From positions 1 through 44,874 of the forward strand of contig JAQDPW010000017.1 in NCBI GenBank assembly GCA_027659245.1: DNA of 44,874 nucleotides, read 5' to 3'. The notes below the pieces were generated by a model. That model was given only the letters and a program-made list of their open reading frames with translations, was not told where the DNA came from and did not search any database. The translations under genes were made by a program, and so were the position numbers. Shown piece by piece: positions 16,170 through 24,113 of the stretch (positions are counted from its first letter, which is position 1; each line of letters begins with the position of its first letter). This DNA is from Streptococcaceae bacterium AM104-57 (GTDB lineage Bacteria > Bacillota > Bacilli > Lactobacillales > Streptococcaceae).

Positions 16170-16523
16170 ATGATTTTAATGAAACTTGCTTCCATCTTGC
16201 TTTTGGTACTAACCTTGGCTCTGGCGATTATTTTAAGCAGACTCTTTAGGTTAAAGAAAAGGGGCATCAATGCTGCTGATTTAGCTTTTCCTTTTCTAAT
16301 TTTTGAATACTATTTGATTACGGCTAAGATGTTTACACACAATCAACTTCCAGTATTGGGAACGGCCTTATCAATACTAGCAATTGTGTTAGTCTTTTTC
16401 TTCTTAAATAAAAAACGTAGTTTTTATTATCCAAAATTTATTAAATTCTTTTGGCGAGCTGGATTTTTACTAACACTGCTCATCTATATCATCATGATTG
16501 TTCAAATTTTCGTGATGAAATAG
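16170..16523 (+). CDS. DUF3397 family membrane protein
   Basis: 117-aa protein with four predicted membrane segments (about residues 5-25, 36-52, 62-80 and 92-114) separated by short basic loops. This is the shape of DUF3397 proteins found in streptococci and other Bacillota, with no known function. No RBS is visible before the ATG at 16170. The second ATG (16179) lacks one too. The leaderless promoter favours 16170. It stands alone between IS debris and the amidase gene. Confidence 0.75.
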   Translation: MILMKLASILLLVLTLALAIILSRLFRLKKRGINAADLAFPFLIFEYYLITAKMFTHNQLPVLGTALSILAIVLVFFFLNKKRSFYYPKFIKFFWRAGFLLTLLIYIIMIVQIFVMK

Positions 16524-16593
16524 TCAACTATAGCAATACAGTCCACCAGCACATCAATCTTGGTCACTAAATGTTCTATATGAGGCACTTTTC

Positions 16594-16602
16594 TGATAAA
16601 AT
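16594..16602 (+). promoter_or_regulatory. Extended -10 of the amidase gene
   Basis: TGaTAAAAT with hexamer 16597-16602 and a poor -35 (TTCTAT, 16574-16579). The start would fall near 16609, giving a leader of about 25 nt that contains AGGAG. Confidence 0.5.
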
Positions 16603-16633
16603 CATAAAAAAGTAAAAATAGGAGATAAATCAA

Positions 16634-18472
16634 GTGAAAAAAACGCTCTTGGCAAGTGCCATTACGCTTTCAGTATTTGGTCTAACGACCAACCTTAGCT
16701 ATGCTGAGGAAAACAAAGTACAGTCAACCCCAGTAGAAACAACACATAGTGAAACCTCTACTGACAAAGTAGAGAAAAACAGTCTTCCTGCCAAGGAAGC
16801 TGAGCCTTCAACTGAAGCAAATGCCAATCAAACGACAAATCCAGCTAAAAAAGAAGAAGACAAGGCTCCAGAAGTTCAAAAAGAAGGTTGGGTATTAGAG
16901 GACAACCACTGGCGTTTCTATGAAAACAATGCTCCTGTTCTTAACTGGAAAAAAATCCACGGAAAATGGTACTACTTCAACAAAGATGGAATCATGTTGA
17001 GCGATACGATCTATGATGGGTACATTCTGACTAGTAGCGGGGCTATGGTTGATTCTGGTTGGAGTAAACTCCAAGACAAATGGTATTACGCTAATGCTTA
17101 TGGAAAAATTTCTCAACAAAAATGGGAAAAGATTGGTGGTGTCTGGTACTATTTTGACCAAGACGGTATAATGCTCAGCAACACAATTTTTGACGGCTAT
17201 CTGTTAACGAATAGCGGCGCCATGGCTGAGAGTGCTTGGGTAAAACAAGATGGACAATGGTACTATGCCCTTGCTTCTGGTAAAGCAATCAAAAACAAGT
17301 GGGAAAAGATTGGTGGTTCCTGGTACTACTTTGACAAAGATGGTATCATGCTAAGTAAGACAATTTTTAACGGATACCTTCTCTCTAATAGTGGAGCTAT
17401 GGCTGAAAGGTCCTGGGTTTATTTAGAAGGAAAATGGTACTTTGCTCAAACATCTGGTCGTCCCACACAAGAAAAATGGGAAAAAGTCGGTAGCGCTTGG
17501 TACTATTTTAACAAAGAAGGTATTATGGCCAACAACCAATGGCAAGGTAGCTACTATCTAAAAGCTAGCGGAGCTATGGCTGAAAAAGAATGGATTTTCG
17601 ATAAAAACTATAATAGCTGGTTCTACTTAAAATCTGGTGGAGCTTACGCTGCGCGTGAATGGATCGGCTCTTACTACCTCAAGTCAGGTGGTTACATGGC
17701 AAAAAGTGAATGGATTTTTGATAACTACTATAATGCTTGGTATTACCTGAAAGAAAATGGCCTCTACGTTACTGGAACTCAGAAAATAAACGGCCAAACT
17801 CATTTATTCCAGAGCAATGGAAAATGGATTGGTGAAGTACCTATAAGTCGTGGATTTGAAAAAGGGAAATACACGAAAACTGTTTTCTTAGATCCAGGAC
17901 ATGGTGGAAAAGATCCTGGTGCTGTTTATTATAATACTCAGGAAAAAGACCTAACCATGCAAATTTATCAAAAACTACGTAAGGAACTCCAGGGTCTTGG
18001 TTATACCGTTCTTTCTTCGAGAGATAGTGATGTCTTTGTAGACTATGTCACCGAACGTTCAAAAATGGTTAACAAAACGAACTCAGACATGTTCATCAGT
18101 ATTCACTTCAATGCAAGCGGGAATCCTGCTTCAGGGAGATCTGGTATTCAAACTTACTCTTACGAAGAAGCATCCGACTATCCTTCTAAGATCAATCCGT
18201 ACTGGCATAACCACCCTGACCGTATCAGTGAAAGCAATCGCCTTGCTGCAGATATCCACTCTTCACTATTAGCTGAAACTGGTGCTAAGGATGCAGGACT
18301 CCTACAAACTAGTTTTGCTGTCCTTCGAGAAACTGATAAACCAGCTGTTCTATTGGAATTGGGTTATATTGACAATTTCAATGAGAATCAACAAGTCCGC
18401 AGTGACGCCTACCAAAACAGATTGGTTGCAGGTATCGTCAAAGGGATTCAAAAATATTACGCAGGTCAATAA
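16634..18472 (+). CDS. Secreted choline-binding N-acetylmuramoyl-L-alanine amidase
   Basis: 612-aa predicted wall hydrolase that cuts the bond between N-acetylmuramic acid and L-alanine in peptidoglycan. It has a signal peptide (about 1-24, ending SYA), a Thr/Glu/Lys-rich linker (25-85), about a dozen choline-binding repeats (85-395, typically GxWYYF), and a C-terminal Amidase_3 domain (about 412-612). The zinc and catalytic residues are visible: H423 in DPGHGG, E437, H491 in SIHFNA, and E575 in LLELGYID. The repeats include near-identical units of 59 residues (177 bp). The start is a GTG with AGGAG upstream. It resembles LytB and LytC in having its repeats before the catalytic domain, unlike LytA. 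Confidence 0.9.
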   Translation: MKKTLLASAITLSVFGLTTNLSYAEENKVQSTPVETTHSETSTDKVEKNSLPAKEAEPSTEANANQTTNPAKKEEDKAPEVQKEGWVLEDNHWRFYENNAPVLNWKKIHGKWYYFNKDGIMLSDTIYDGYILTSSGAMVDSGWSKLQDKWYYANAYGKISQQKWEKIGGVWYYFDQDGIMLSNTIFDGYLLTNSGAMAESAWVKQDGQWYYALASGKAIKNKWEKIGGSWYYFDKDGIMLSKTIFNGYLLSNSGAMAERSWVYLEGKWYFAQTSGRPTQEKWEKVGSAWYYFNKEGIMANNQWQGSYYLKASGAMAEKEWIFDKNYNSWFYLKSGGAYAAREWIGSYYLKSGGYMAKSEWIFDNYYNAWYYLKENGLYVTGTQKINGQTHLFQSNGKWIGEVPISRGFEKGKYTKTVFLDPGHGGKDPGAVYYNTQEKDLTMQIYQKLRKELQGLGYTVLSSRDSDVFVDYVTERSKMVNKTNSDMFISIHFNASGNPASGRSGIQTYSYEEASDYPSKINPYWHNHPDRISESNRLAADIHSSLLAETGAKDAGLLQTSFAVLRETDKPAVLLELGYIDNFNENQQVRSDAYQNRLVAGIVKGIQKYYAGQ

Positions 18473-18480
18473 AGAAAAAG

Positions 18481-18506
18481 TCTCGAGAAAATCTCGAGAT
18501 TTTTTG
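18481..18506 (+). terminator. Terminator of the amidase gene
   Basis: Two copies of the self-complementary TCTCGAGA (18481-18488 and 18492-18499) form an 8-bp stem, followed by a run of seven Ts. Confidence 0.85.
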
Positions 18507-18517
18507 TATTATTTTTC

Positions 18518-18604
18518 TTACTTGTTGGCTTCAGGAAAAAGAAAACCAATCCCCACACAAGCCAAGACTCCTACACCGATAACTACACCACTTGAAAGGG
18601 GCAC
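18518..18604 (-). pseudogene. C-terminal remnant of an unidentified small membrane protein
   Basis: Minus-strand frame ending at a TAA (18520-18518) reads DYIVPLSSGVVIGVGVLACVG and then IGFLFPEANK: one hydrophobic segment and a short polar tail. The frame stays open upstream into the IS630-like fragment and the IS3 end, but no start with an RBS is visible. It looks like the tail of a gene broken by insertions. I do not recognise the family. Confidence 0.35.
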
Positions 18605-18616
18605 GATATAGTCTTG

Positions 18617-18637
18617 TTCTTGTTTCAATTGGCTATA
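18617..18637 (+). repeat. Short IS630 end fragment
   Basis: This stretch repeats the last bases of the IS630 transposase remnant at 15955-15975 (TGTTCTTGTTTCAATTG followed by CTATA here and ATTATA there). It marks a second decayed insertion, between the amidase gene and the IS3 fragment. Confidence 0.55.
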
Positions 18638-18689
18638 ATATTTTTGCCCCCTTTTGCTTACTACTAAAGTTTGATATACTCCCCTTATA

Positions 18690-19015
18690 GTGGACAGTGA
18701 AAAAACAAAATTTCACTAGAAACTACAGGGGGAGTTTTCGTATGGTAAAAAGAGGTCCGAAATCAGCGGAGGAGAAGTTAGAAGTTGTTCATCTTTACCT
18801 TGAACAAGGGAAGTCCATATCTATTTTGACCAAAGCATTTGGAGTAAATGGTGACTCAATCAGAAATTGGATTCGTATGTATCAAACAGAGGGTGTAGAA
18901 GGGCTCAAGGAGAGCCATAGCTGGAAGAAATATAGTTCAGAGTTAAAAGAAAAGGCTGTAACAGATTATCTTGCAGGTAGAGGTGGTTTATCTTGAATCA
19001 AATTCTCATTATTTT
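18690..19015 (+). mobile_element. Truncated IS3-family element: left end plus 5' part of orfA
   Basis: The left end begins TGGACAGTGAAAAAAC near 18690, typical of IS3-family ends. An orfA fragment runs from an ATG at 18742 (GGGGGAG RBS) to a stop at 18996: 84 aa starting MVKRGPKSAEEKLEVVHLYL. It carries a helix-turn-helix region (ISILTKAFGVNGDSIRNWIR) of the IS150/IS3 OrfA type. A complete OrfA would be about twice as long and be followed by orfB. Both are absent, and mutS2 ends at 19020, a few bases beyond. Confidence 0.78.
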
Positions 19016-19019
19016 CGCT

Positions 19020-21356
19020 TTATCCCTTAAAGGTTACGATCGTTGCGCCACTTCCACCTGCATTTTGTGGTGCATAACCAAAGCTCTTGACTTGCTTGTT
19101 TCTTTGTAAGTATTTGGTTACTCCTTCACGGATGACTCCTGTACCGATACCGTGGATGATGTCTACTTGAGCCATGTTATTGAGTAGGGCTTGGTCGATA
19201 AAGGCATCCAAGGCTTCCATAGCCTCCTCGTAGCGTTTGCCACGAAGGTCTAGTCTAGCCTGCGGTGCTTTACCAGCAGCACGTTTGACGACGTTGACTT
19301 GTTTCTTCTTGACGGGTGCTTCTTGCTGAACCTGAACCAAGTCAAACTCTTTTTCTTCAAGCGTCATCTTAATCAAGCCAACCTGTGCTTCCCAACGACC
19401 ATCCTTGAGTTGATTGGTCAAGGTACCACGTTGACCATAGTTTAAAACGATAATATCATCCCCAACTTTTGGAGCTCGTTTTTTCTTAGCCTTTTGGAGG
19501 ACCTTGTTTTTAGAAAGGTCTACTTTTTCAGGGGCTAATTTTTTGAGCTTAGCCTTGGCTTCGATAATCTCGTGCGGTTTCAGTTGAGATTTACTGTGAA
19601 GATTTTTTAAAATATCGTCACTTTCAGCCAGAGCCAAGTCAACAATCTCAGCAGCTTGCTCACGCGCCTTATTAAGTTCTGTTTCCTTCTCACGATTGAG
19701 CTCGTTGTAGAGTTTTTTAAGGGCACGGTTCATCTTGAGGTTTTCTTGCTCGACTTGGCGAATATTTTCAAGACGTTTCCGGCTTTCAAGTGTCTGCTCT
19801 TCCAATTGTTCAATGATGCGATTGACATCGTTGTCTTGGTCAATTTGCTTACTAGCGTCACCTACAATGACATCTGACAAACCTAGACGTTTAGCAATCT
19901 CAAAAGCATTACTTCGACCAGGTACACCCTGCATAAAGCGATAAGTTGGACGCAGGCTAGCTATATCAAACTCCATGCTAGCATTTTGAACATAAGCCGT
20001 TTCAATCCCGTAGGCCTTGAGTTCAGGATAGTGAGTGGTTGCCATAGTCTTGACCTGACGCAAACGCAAGTCTTCTAGGATAGACATGGCTAGGGCAGCT
20101 CCTTCCTGAGGATCTGTACCTGCTCCAAGCTCATCAAGTAGCAAGAGCGAGTTTTGATTGACCTTACCAAGAATATCTACGATATTGGTCATATGACTAG
20201 AGAAGGTTGAGAGACTTTGTTCGATGGACTGTTCGTCTCCGATATCTGCGAAAATCTCCTCGAAAATCCCTACACGACTGCCCTTATCGGCTAGAATTGG
20301 CAGTCCAGACTGGGCCATCAATTGCGTCAAACCTAAGGTCTTTAGCATGATAGTCTTACCACCCGTATTTGGACCAGTGATGACGATAGCTGTTAATTCT
20401 TTGCCGAAGTGCACATCATTTGCGACTGCATTTTTTACAAGAGGATGACGAACGTGCAGCAGTTGAATCTCCTGTCCCTCAGACACTTGAGGTACTACTG
20501 CCTCCGTCTCTTGGATAAAGCGAACCTTAGCACGAATCAGGTCCAAATGTCCGATAATCCAAGCATCATTTGCAATTTCAGCTGCATGAGGTCTTACTCT
20601 TTCAGAGAGTTCTTGGAGGATACGCATCATCTCATAGCGTTCGTCTGCACGAAGACTTGCAATCTCCTCACTTAGCTTGACCACTTCACGTGGTTCGATA
20701 TAAACAGTGTTCCCACTGGCAGAAATATCATGAACGACACCGGCAATCTTGTTACGATAGGTATTTTTAACTGGAAGAACCTGGCGACCATTTCGACTAG
20801 TGATGATACCTTCCGTCAACATCTGGGCCTTTTGTTTGAGAAGATCTTGCAAGACATCTCTGACTTGACTTTCACTATCATGGATTTTACGGCGGATTCG
20901 TGCCAAGTCCTCACTAGCAAAGTTCTCAATAAATCCAGCTTCGTTGATGGCTTGTAAATTCCCCTGCAAATGTGGAAAATCATGAAGTTTCTCAAACCAG
21001 TTAGCTAGATGCTCTAAACGTACATTTTCAAGATTGTCATAGAAATTCTTTAATTCACGACTAGCAAAAATGACGCGTTTGAGAAGGAGAAATTCCTCGA
21101 TGTTGAGATCTGCTCCCATTTCTAAACGTTTGCAGGTTGCAGCAATGTCTTTTGTTCCCGAGATACTGAGGTGAGGATGCTCAACAAAGAGCTCTTGCAT
21201 TTCTTCCATCTCTGCAAAAGCTTGCTTAATCTTATCCCCTTTATCTGTCGGAACTAGATCCTTTAATTGTTCTAATCCTTGTTCTGTCAAAAGATGGGGC
21301 TCAAATAAAGCCTTGACCTTATTAAATTCTAATGTTTCTAGTATTTTTTTATTCAT
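19020..21356 (-). CDS. mutS2: Endonuclease MutS2 (ribosome collision factor)
   Basis: 778-aa MutS2. The MutS-type ATPase core carries Walker A GPNTGGKT (about residues 326-333) and Walker [14 protein letters not shown] (about 405). A coiled-coil clamp region (510-620) and a KOW-like segment follow, and the C-terminal Smr nuclease domain (about 700-778) carries [11 protein letters not shown] and [12 protein letters not shown]. In Bacillota, MutS2 is linked to suppression of recombination and, more recently, to splitting collided ribosomes. It follows cvpA by 116 nt on the same strand, with an AAGGAAAAG RBS. An IS3 fragment sits against its 3' end. Confidence 0.95.
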   Translation of the reverse strand: MNKKILETLEFNKVKALFEPHLLTEQGLEQLKDLVPTDKGDKIKQAFAEMEEMQELFVEHPHLSISGTKDIAATCKRLEMGADLNIEEFLLLKRVIFASRELKNFYDNLENVRLEHLANWFEKLHDFPHLQGNLQAINEAGFIENFASEDLARIRRKIHDSESQVRDVLQDLLKQKAQMLTEGIITSRNGRQVLPVKNTYRNKIAGVVHDISASGNTVYIEPREVVKLSEEIASLRADERYEMMRILQELSERVRPHAAEIANDAWIIGHLDLIRAKVRFIQETEAVVPQVSEGQEIQLLHVRHPLVKNAVANDVHFGKELTAIVITGPNTGGKTIMLKTLGLTQLMAQSGLPILADKGSRVGIFEEIFADIGDEQSIEQSLSTFSSHMTNIVDILGKVNQNSLLLLDELGAGTDPQEGAALAMSILEDLRLRQVKTMATTHYPELKAYGIETAYVQNASMEFDIASLRPTYRFMQGVPGRSNAFEIAKRLGLSDVIVGDASKQIDQDNDVNRIIEQLEEQTLESRKRLENIRQVEQENLKMNRALKKLYNELNREKETELNKAREQAAEIVDLALAESDDILKNLHSKSQLKPHEIIEAKAKLKKLAPEKVDLSKNKVLQKAKKKRAPKVGDDIIVLNYGQRGTLTNQLKDGRWEAQVGLIKMTLEEKEFDLVQVQQEAPVKKKQVNVVKRAAGKAPQARLDLRGKRYEEAMEALDAFIDQALLNNMAQVDIIHGIGTGVIREGVTKYLQRNKQVKSFGYAPQNAGGSGATIVTFKG

Positions 21357-21472
21357 TTTCTTTTCCTTAGTTATAAGCCTAAAAACCCTGTATTCAAGTT
21401 CTCAAGCTTTCTTAAAAGTCTCCTTAACTTTTGGAATTGTAAACAAAAGGCTAGGAATAATTCCCGCCCTTT

Positions 21473-22021
21473 TTATCCGATTAGTTTGGTTACCCAGAGT
21501 TGTTTAATCAAGTCAGTAGTCACTGGAATACTTTGAATCATATGTTTGGCTACTAGACTATTTTCAAGTGAATTTTGAACGATTGCTAGGGGCACAGTCG
21601 CAAGGATGGTCAGCATCATTTGAAGGACAAATAAGGTCACTCCGACTGATAAGACTCCTGCACCGATGCGAAAATATTTGCCACCTAACTTTTTGGTTGG
21701 TACTAGGTTAAAAAAGAGTCCAATCAAACGACCGATGCAGTAAAATACGGTAAAGGCTAAGAGATAGCCAATACCTGCGTAAAAGACCTTGTCCAATTGG
21801 AAGAGCTGGTCAGATGGGAAGAAAAAGGTACCCTGCCCTTCCTGGGGATTGGCATACGGAATCAACAAATGAAATTTTTCTCCCAATGACTGATAAAAAT
21901 TCCCCGCAAAATAAGCTGAGACGATTGTAGCTAGGAGATAATAGACTTGTAGGACCAAGCCTCTGCGATAGCCGATATAAAAACTCCAAGCCAGAACCAA
22001 TAAAAGAAAGATGGAAATCAT
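21473..22021 (-). CDS. cvpA: CvpA family membrane protein
   Basis: 182-aa protein with four predicted membrane segments, the first at residues 2-20 ([21 protein letters not shown]). The family is named for colicin V production in E. coli, but its biochemical function is unknown. Its start overlaps the zapA stop by 4 nt (ATGA), so the two are translationally coupled. The zapA-cvpA-mutS2 order is conserved in streptococci and other Bacillota. Confidence 0.88.
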   Translation of the reverse strand: MISIFLLLVLAWSFYIGYRRGLVLQVYYLLATIVSAYFAGNFYQSLGEKFHLLIPYANPQEGQGTFFFPSDQLFQLDKVFYAGIGYLLAFTVFYCIGRLIGLFFNLVPTKKLGGKYFRIGAGVLSVGVTLFVLQMMLTILATVPLAIVQNSLENSLVAKHMIQSIPVTTDLIKQLWVTKLIG

Positions 22022-22320
22022 AGTGAGTCCTCAATCTTGCTATGCTCTTGTTTAGTCGCTACAACTTGATGACGAAGGGCGTCTAATTCTTGCTCCTTAT
22101 CATCAAATTCAATCTCACGACTGAGTTGAGTTGACAAGCTATTGACTGCTAATAAAATAGCGATTGTCTCATCATCCGCTCCAGGCATTTGCTCTTTAAT
22201 TGCTTCATATTTTTCTGTTGCGACCTTGGCAATTTCCTCCATAAAGAGGTTGTCATGCTCAGTTGTTAGGGTCAATGTTTTTTTTCCGAATGTAAACTTG
22301 TATCGATTTAAATTTGCCAT
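22018..22320 (-). CDS. zapA: Cell division protein ZapA
   Basis: 100-aa ZapA, a small protein that bundles FtsZ filaments at the Z-ring. The N-terminal globular part begins [18 protein letters not shown], and a long helix (about residues 55-95) would form the dimer coiled coil. It is the first gene of the zapA-cvpA-mutS2 run, with a GAGGTGA RBS before the ATG at 22320. Confidence 0.85.
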   Translation of the reverse strand: MANLNRYKFTFGKKTLTLTTEHDNLFMEEIAKVATEKYEAIKEQMPGADDETIAILLAVNSLSTQLSREIEFDDKEQELDALRHQVVATKQEHSKIEDSL

Positions 22321-22338
22321 AAAAATTCACCTCACGAT

Positions 22339-22367
22339 ATTATACCAAATTTCACTAAGTTTGTCAG
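22339..22367 (-). promoter_or_regulatory. Promoter of zapA-cvpA-mutS2
   Basis: Minus strand: -35 CTGACA (22367-22362), 17-nt spacer, extended -10 TGgTATAAT (hexamer 22344-22339). It lies divergent from the rnhC promoter. Confidence 0.75.
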
Positions 22368-22391
22368 TTTTTACCAATTCTACGGCTTTTA

Positions 22392-22400
22392 TGGTACAAT
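22392..22400 (+). promoter_or_regulatory. Extended -10 of rnhC (leaderless)
   Basis: TGgTACAAT with hexamer 22395-22400. Seven nt separate it from the ATG at 22408, and no RBS fits between. Confidence 0.6.
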
Positions 22401-22407
22401 AAGAACT

Positions 22408-23289
22408 ATGGCAAGTATTACATTAACCCCGAGTGAAAAGGAAATCCAAACCTTTGTTCAGCAATATGAACAAGCACTGACTCCTAGTAAAAATCCTTAT
22501 ATTCGCTACTTTTTCAAGCTTCCACAGGCAAGTGTTTCCATCTATACATCTGGAAAAGTACTCTTGCAAGGAGAAGCTGTTGAACGTTACGCCAGCTTTT
22601 TTGGTTATCAGGTCAGCCCAGTAGCTAGTGGACAAAACTTTCCGATGATTGGAACTGACGAAGTAGGAAATGGTTCCTACTTTGGTGGTCTAGCTGTAGT
22701 AGCATCCTTTGTGACTCCTGACCAGCATGACTTTCTGCGAAAACTAGGTGTAGGGGATTCTAAGACTCTGACAGACCAAAAGATTCGTCAGCTTGCCCCT
22801 CTCCTTAAAGAGAGAATCCAGCACCAAGCTCTACTGCTTTCTCCAAGTAAGTATAACGAAGTCATCGGTGAGCGCTACAACGCCGTTTCTGTCAAGGTAG
22901 CCCTGCACAATCAAGCAATTTTTCTCCTTCTCCAAAAGGGAGTCCAGCCAGAAAAGATTGTTATCGATGCTTTTACTAGTGCTCAAAACTATGAAAAGTA
23001 CTTAAAAAATGAAGCCAATCATTTTTCCAATCCAGTCAGTCTGGAGGAAAAAGCCGAAGGCAAATACTTAGCAGTCGCAGTAAGCTCTATCATTGCGCGT
23101 GATCTCTTTCTGGAAAATTTAGAAAATCTGAGTAGAGAACTTGGCTATCAACTTCCAAGCGGGGCTGGAACGGCTTCTGACAGGGTAGCTAGCCAAATCC
23201 TCCAAGATTATGGTATGCAGGGGCTCAACTTCTGCGCCAAGCTACACTTTAAAAATACTGAAAAAGCAAAAAAACTGCTAGAAAGGTAA
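22408..23289 (+). CDS. rnhC: Ribonuclease HIII
   Basis: 293-aa RNase HIII, which cuts the RNA strand of RNA/DNA hybrids and so removes R-loops. It has the N-terminal TBP-like substrate-binding domain (about 1-75) and the RNase HII-like catalytic domain, with D84/E85 in [14 protein letters not shown] and D187 in IDAFTS. The combination separates it from RNase HII. It lies divergent from zapA, and lepB starts 3 nt after its stop, so the two are co-transcribed. The upstream promoter predicts a leaderless message. Confidence 0.93.
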   Translation: MASITLTPSEKEIQTFVQQYEQALTPSKNPYIRYFFKLPQASVSIYTSGKVLLQGEAVERYASFFGYQVSPVASGQNFPMIGTDEVGNGSYFGGLAVVASFVTPDQHDFLRKLGVGDSKTLTDQKIRQLAPLLKERIQHQALLLSPSKYNEVIGERYNAVSVKVALHNQAIFLLLQKGVQPEKIVIDAFTSAQNYEKYLKNEANHFSNPVSLEEKAEGKYLAVAVSSIIARDLFLENLENLSRELGYQLPSGAGTASDRVASQILQDYGMQGLNFCAKLHFKNTEKAKKLLER

Positions 23290-23292
23290 ATT

Positions 23293-23907
23293 ATGAAATA
23301 TTTTAAATCGTTTTTAAAAGAGTGGGGGAGTCTTATCCTCATCATCACTCTTGTCGCCCTTAGCCGTCTCTTTCTCTGGAGGAATGTCAGCGTAGAAGGA
23401 CATTCTATGGATCCTACCCTAGCTAATGGAGAAGTTCTCTTCGTTGTCAAACATCTTCCAATCAATCGTTTTGATATCGTGGTTGCCCATGAGGAGGATG
23501 GAAACAAGGATATCGTTAAGCGGGTCATTGGTATGCCAGGAGATACCATCCGTTATGACAATGATAAACTCTATATTAACGGTCAAGAAACTGATGAGCC
23601 CTATTTAGCAGAATACCTTAAGCGTTTCAAGGAAGATAAACTCCAAAGCACTTATACTGGAAGTGGTTGGGACGGCAAAAAGGGCGAATACTTTAGAACT
23701 TTAGCTCAAAAGGCTCAGGCCTTTACCCTAGATGTTAATTACAACACTAGCTTCACCTTTACTGTCCCAGAAGGAGAATATCTCCTCCTAGGTGATGACC
23801 GTCTGGTATCTAGCGACAGTCGACATGTTGGTACCTTTAAGGCAAAAGATATAACCGGTGAAGCCAAATTCCGCTTCTGGCCACTCAATCGTATCGGAAC
23901 ATTTTAA
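23293..23907 (+). CDS. lepB: Signal peptidase I
   Basis: 204-aa type I signal peptidase, which removes signal peptides from exported proteins at the outer face of the membrane. One N-terminal membrane segment (about residues 12-30) anchors it. The catalytic dyad is S38 in GHSMDPTL and K76 in KRVIGMPGD, and the later box GDDRLVSSDSRHVG is complete. It is the second gene after rnhC, and a hairpin follows at 23915-23948. Confidence 0.95.
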   Translation: MKYFKSFLKEWGSLILIITLVALSRLFLWRNVSVEGHSMDPTLANGEVLFVVKHLPINRFDIVVAHEEDGNKDIVKRVIGMPGDTIRYDNDKLYINGQETDEPYLAEYLKRFKEDKLQSTYTGSGWDGKKGEYFRTLAQKAQAFTLDVNYNTSFTFTVPEGEYLLLGDDRLVSSDSRHVGTFKAKDITGEAKFRFWPLNRIGTF

Positions 23908-23914
23908 AAACTAG

Positions 23915-23948
23915 GAAGAGGCCGAGAATTATCCATCTCAGCCTCTTC
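23915..23948 (+). terminator. Terminator of rnhC-lepB
   Basis: GAAGAGGC/GCCTCTTC (8 bp), then one mismatch and GAGA/TCTC form a 13-position stem. The following U-tract is weak (TCATTCTATTTT). Confidence 0.65.
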
Positions 23949-23965
23949 TCATTCTATTTTGACTA

Positions 23966-24070
23966 ATACTCAATGAAAATCAAAGAGCAAACTAGGAAGC
24001 GAGCCGCAGGCTGTACTTGAGTACGGCAAGACGAAGCTGACGTGGTTTGAATTTGATTTTTGAAGAGTAT
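23966..24070 (-). repeat. BOX element, boxA-boxC type without boxB
   Basis: Plus strand begins ATACTCAATGAAAATCAAAG and ends TTTTTGAAGAGTAT, the signature ends of pneumococcal BOX repeats. Read on the minus strand, boxA (right part) is followed directly by boxC (left part, including the GCCGCAGGCT section). BOX repeats are non-autonomous elements that can form stable RNA. This one lies 44 bp upstream of recD2, so it would be part of or next to the recD2 leader. Confidence 0.85.
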
Positions 24071-24113
24071 AAATCTGGGATAAATTTTCTCAGAAAATAT
24101 TGTAAGGAATTTT

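Noticed and set aside
18282..18611. 109-codon plus-strand frame overlapping the end of the amidase gene
   Set aside because: It overlaps the Amidase_3 catalytic region in another frame and runs across the terminator.
23966..24070. A tRNA or riboswitch in the GC-richer segment before recD2
   Set aside because: Both ends match the BOX repeat signature, which fully explains the segment.
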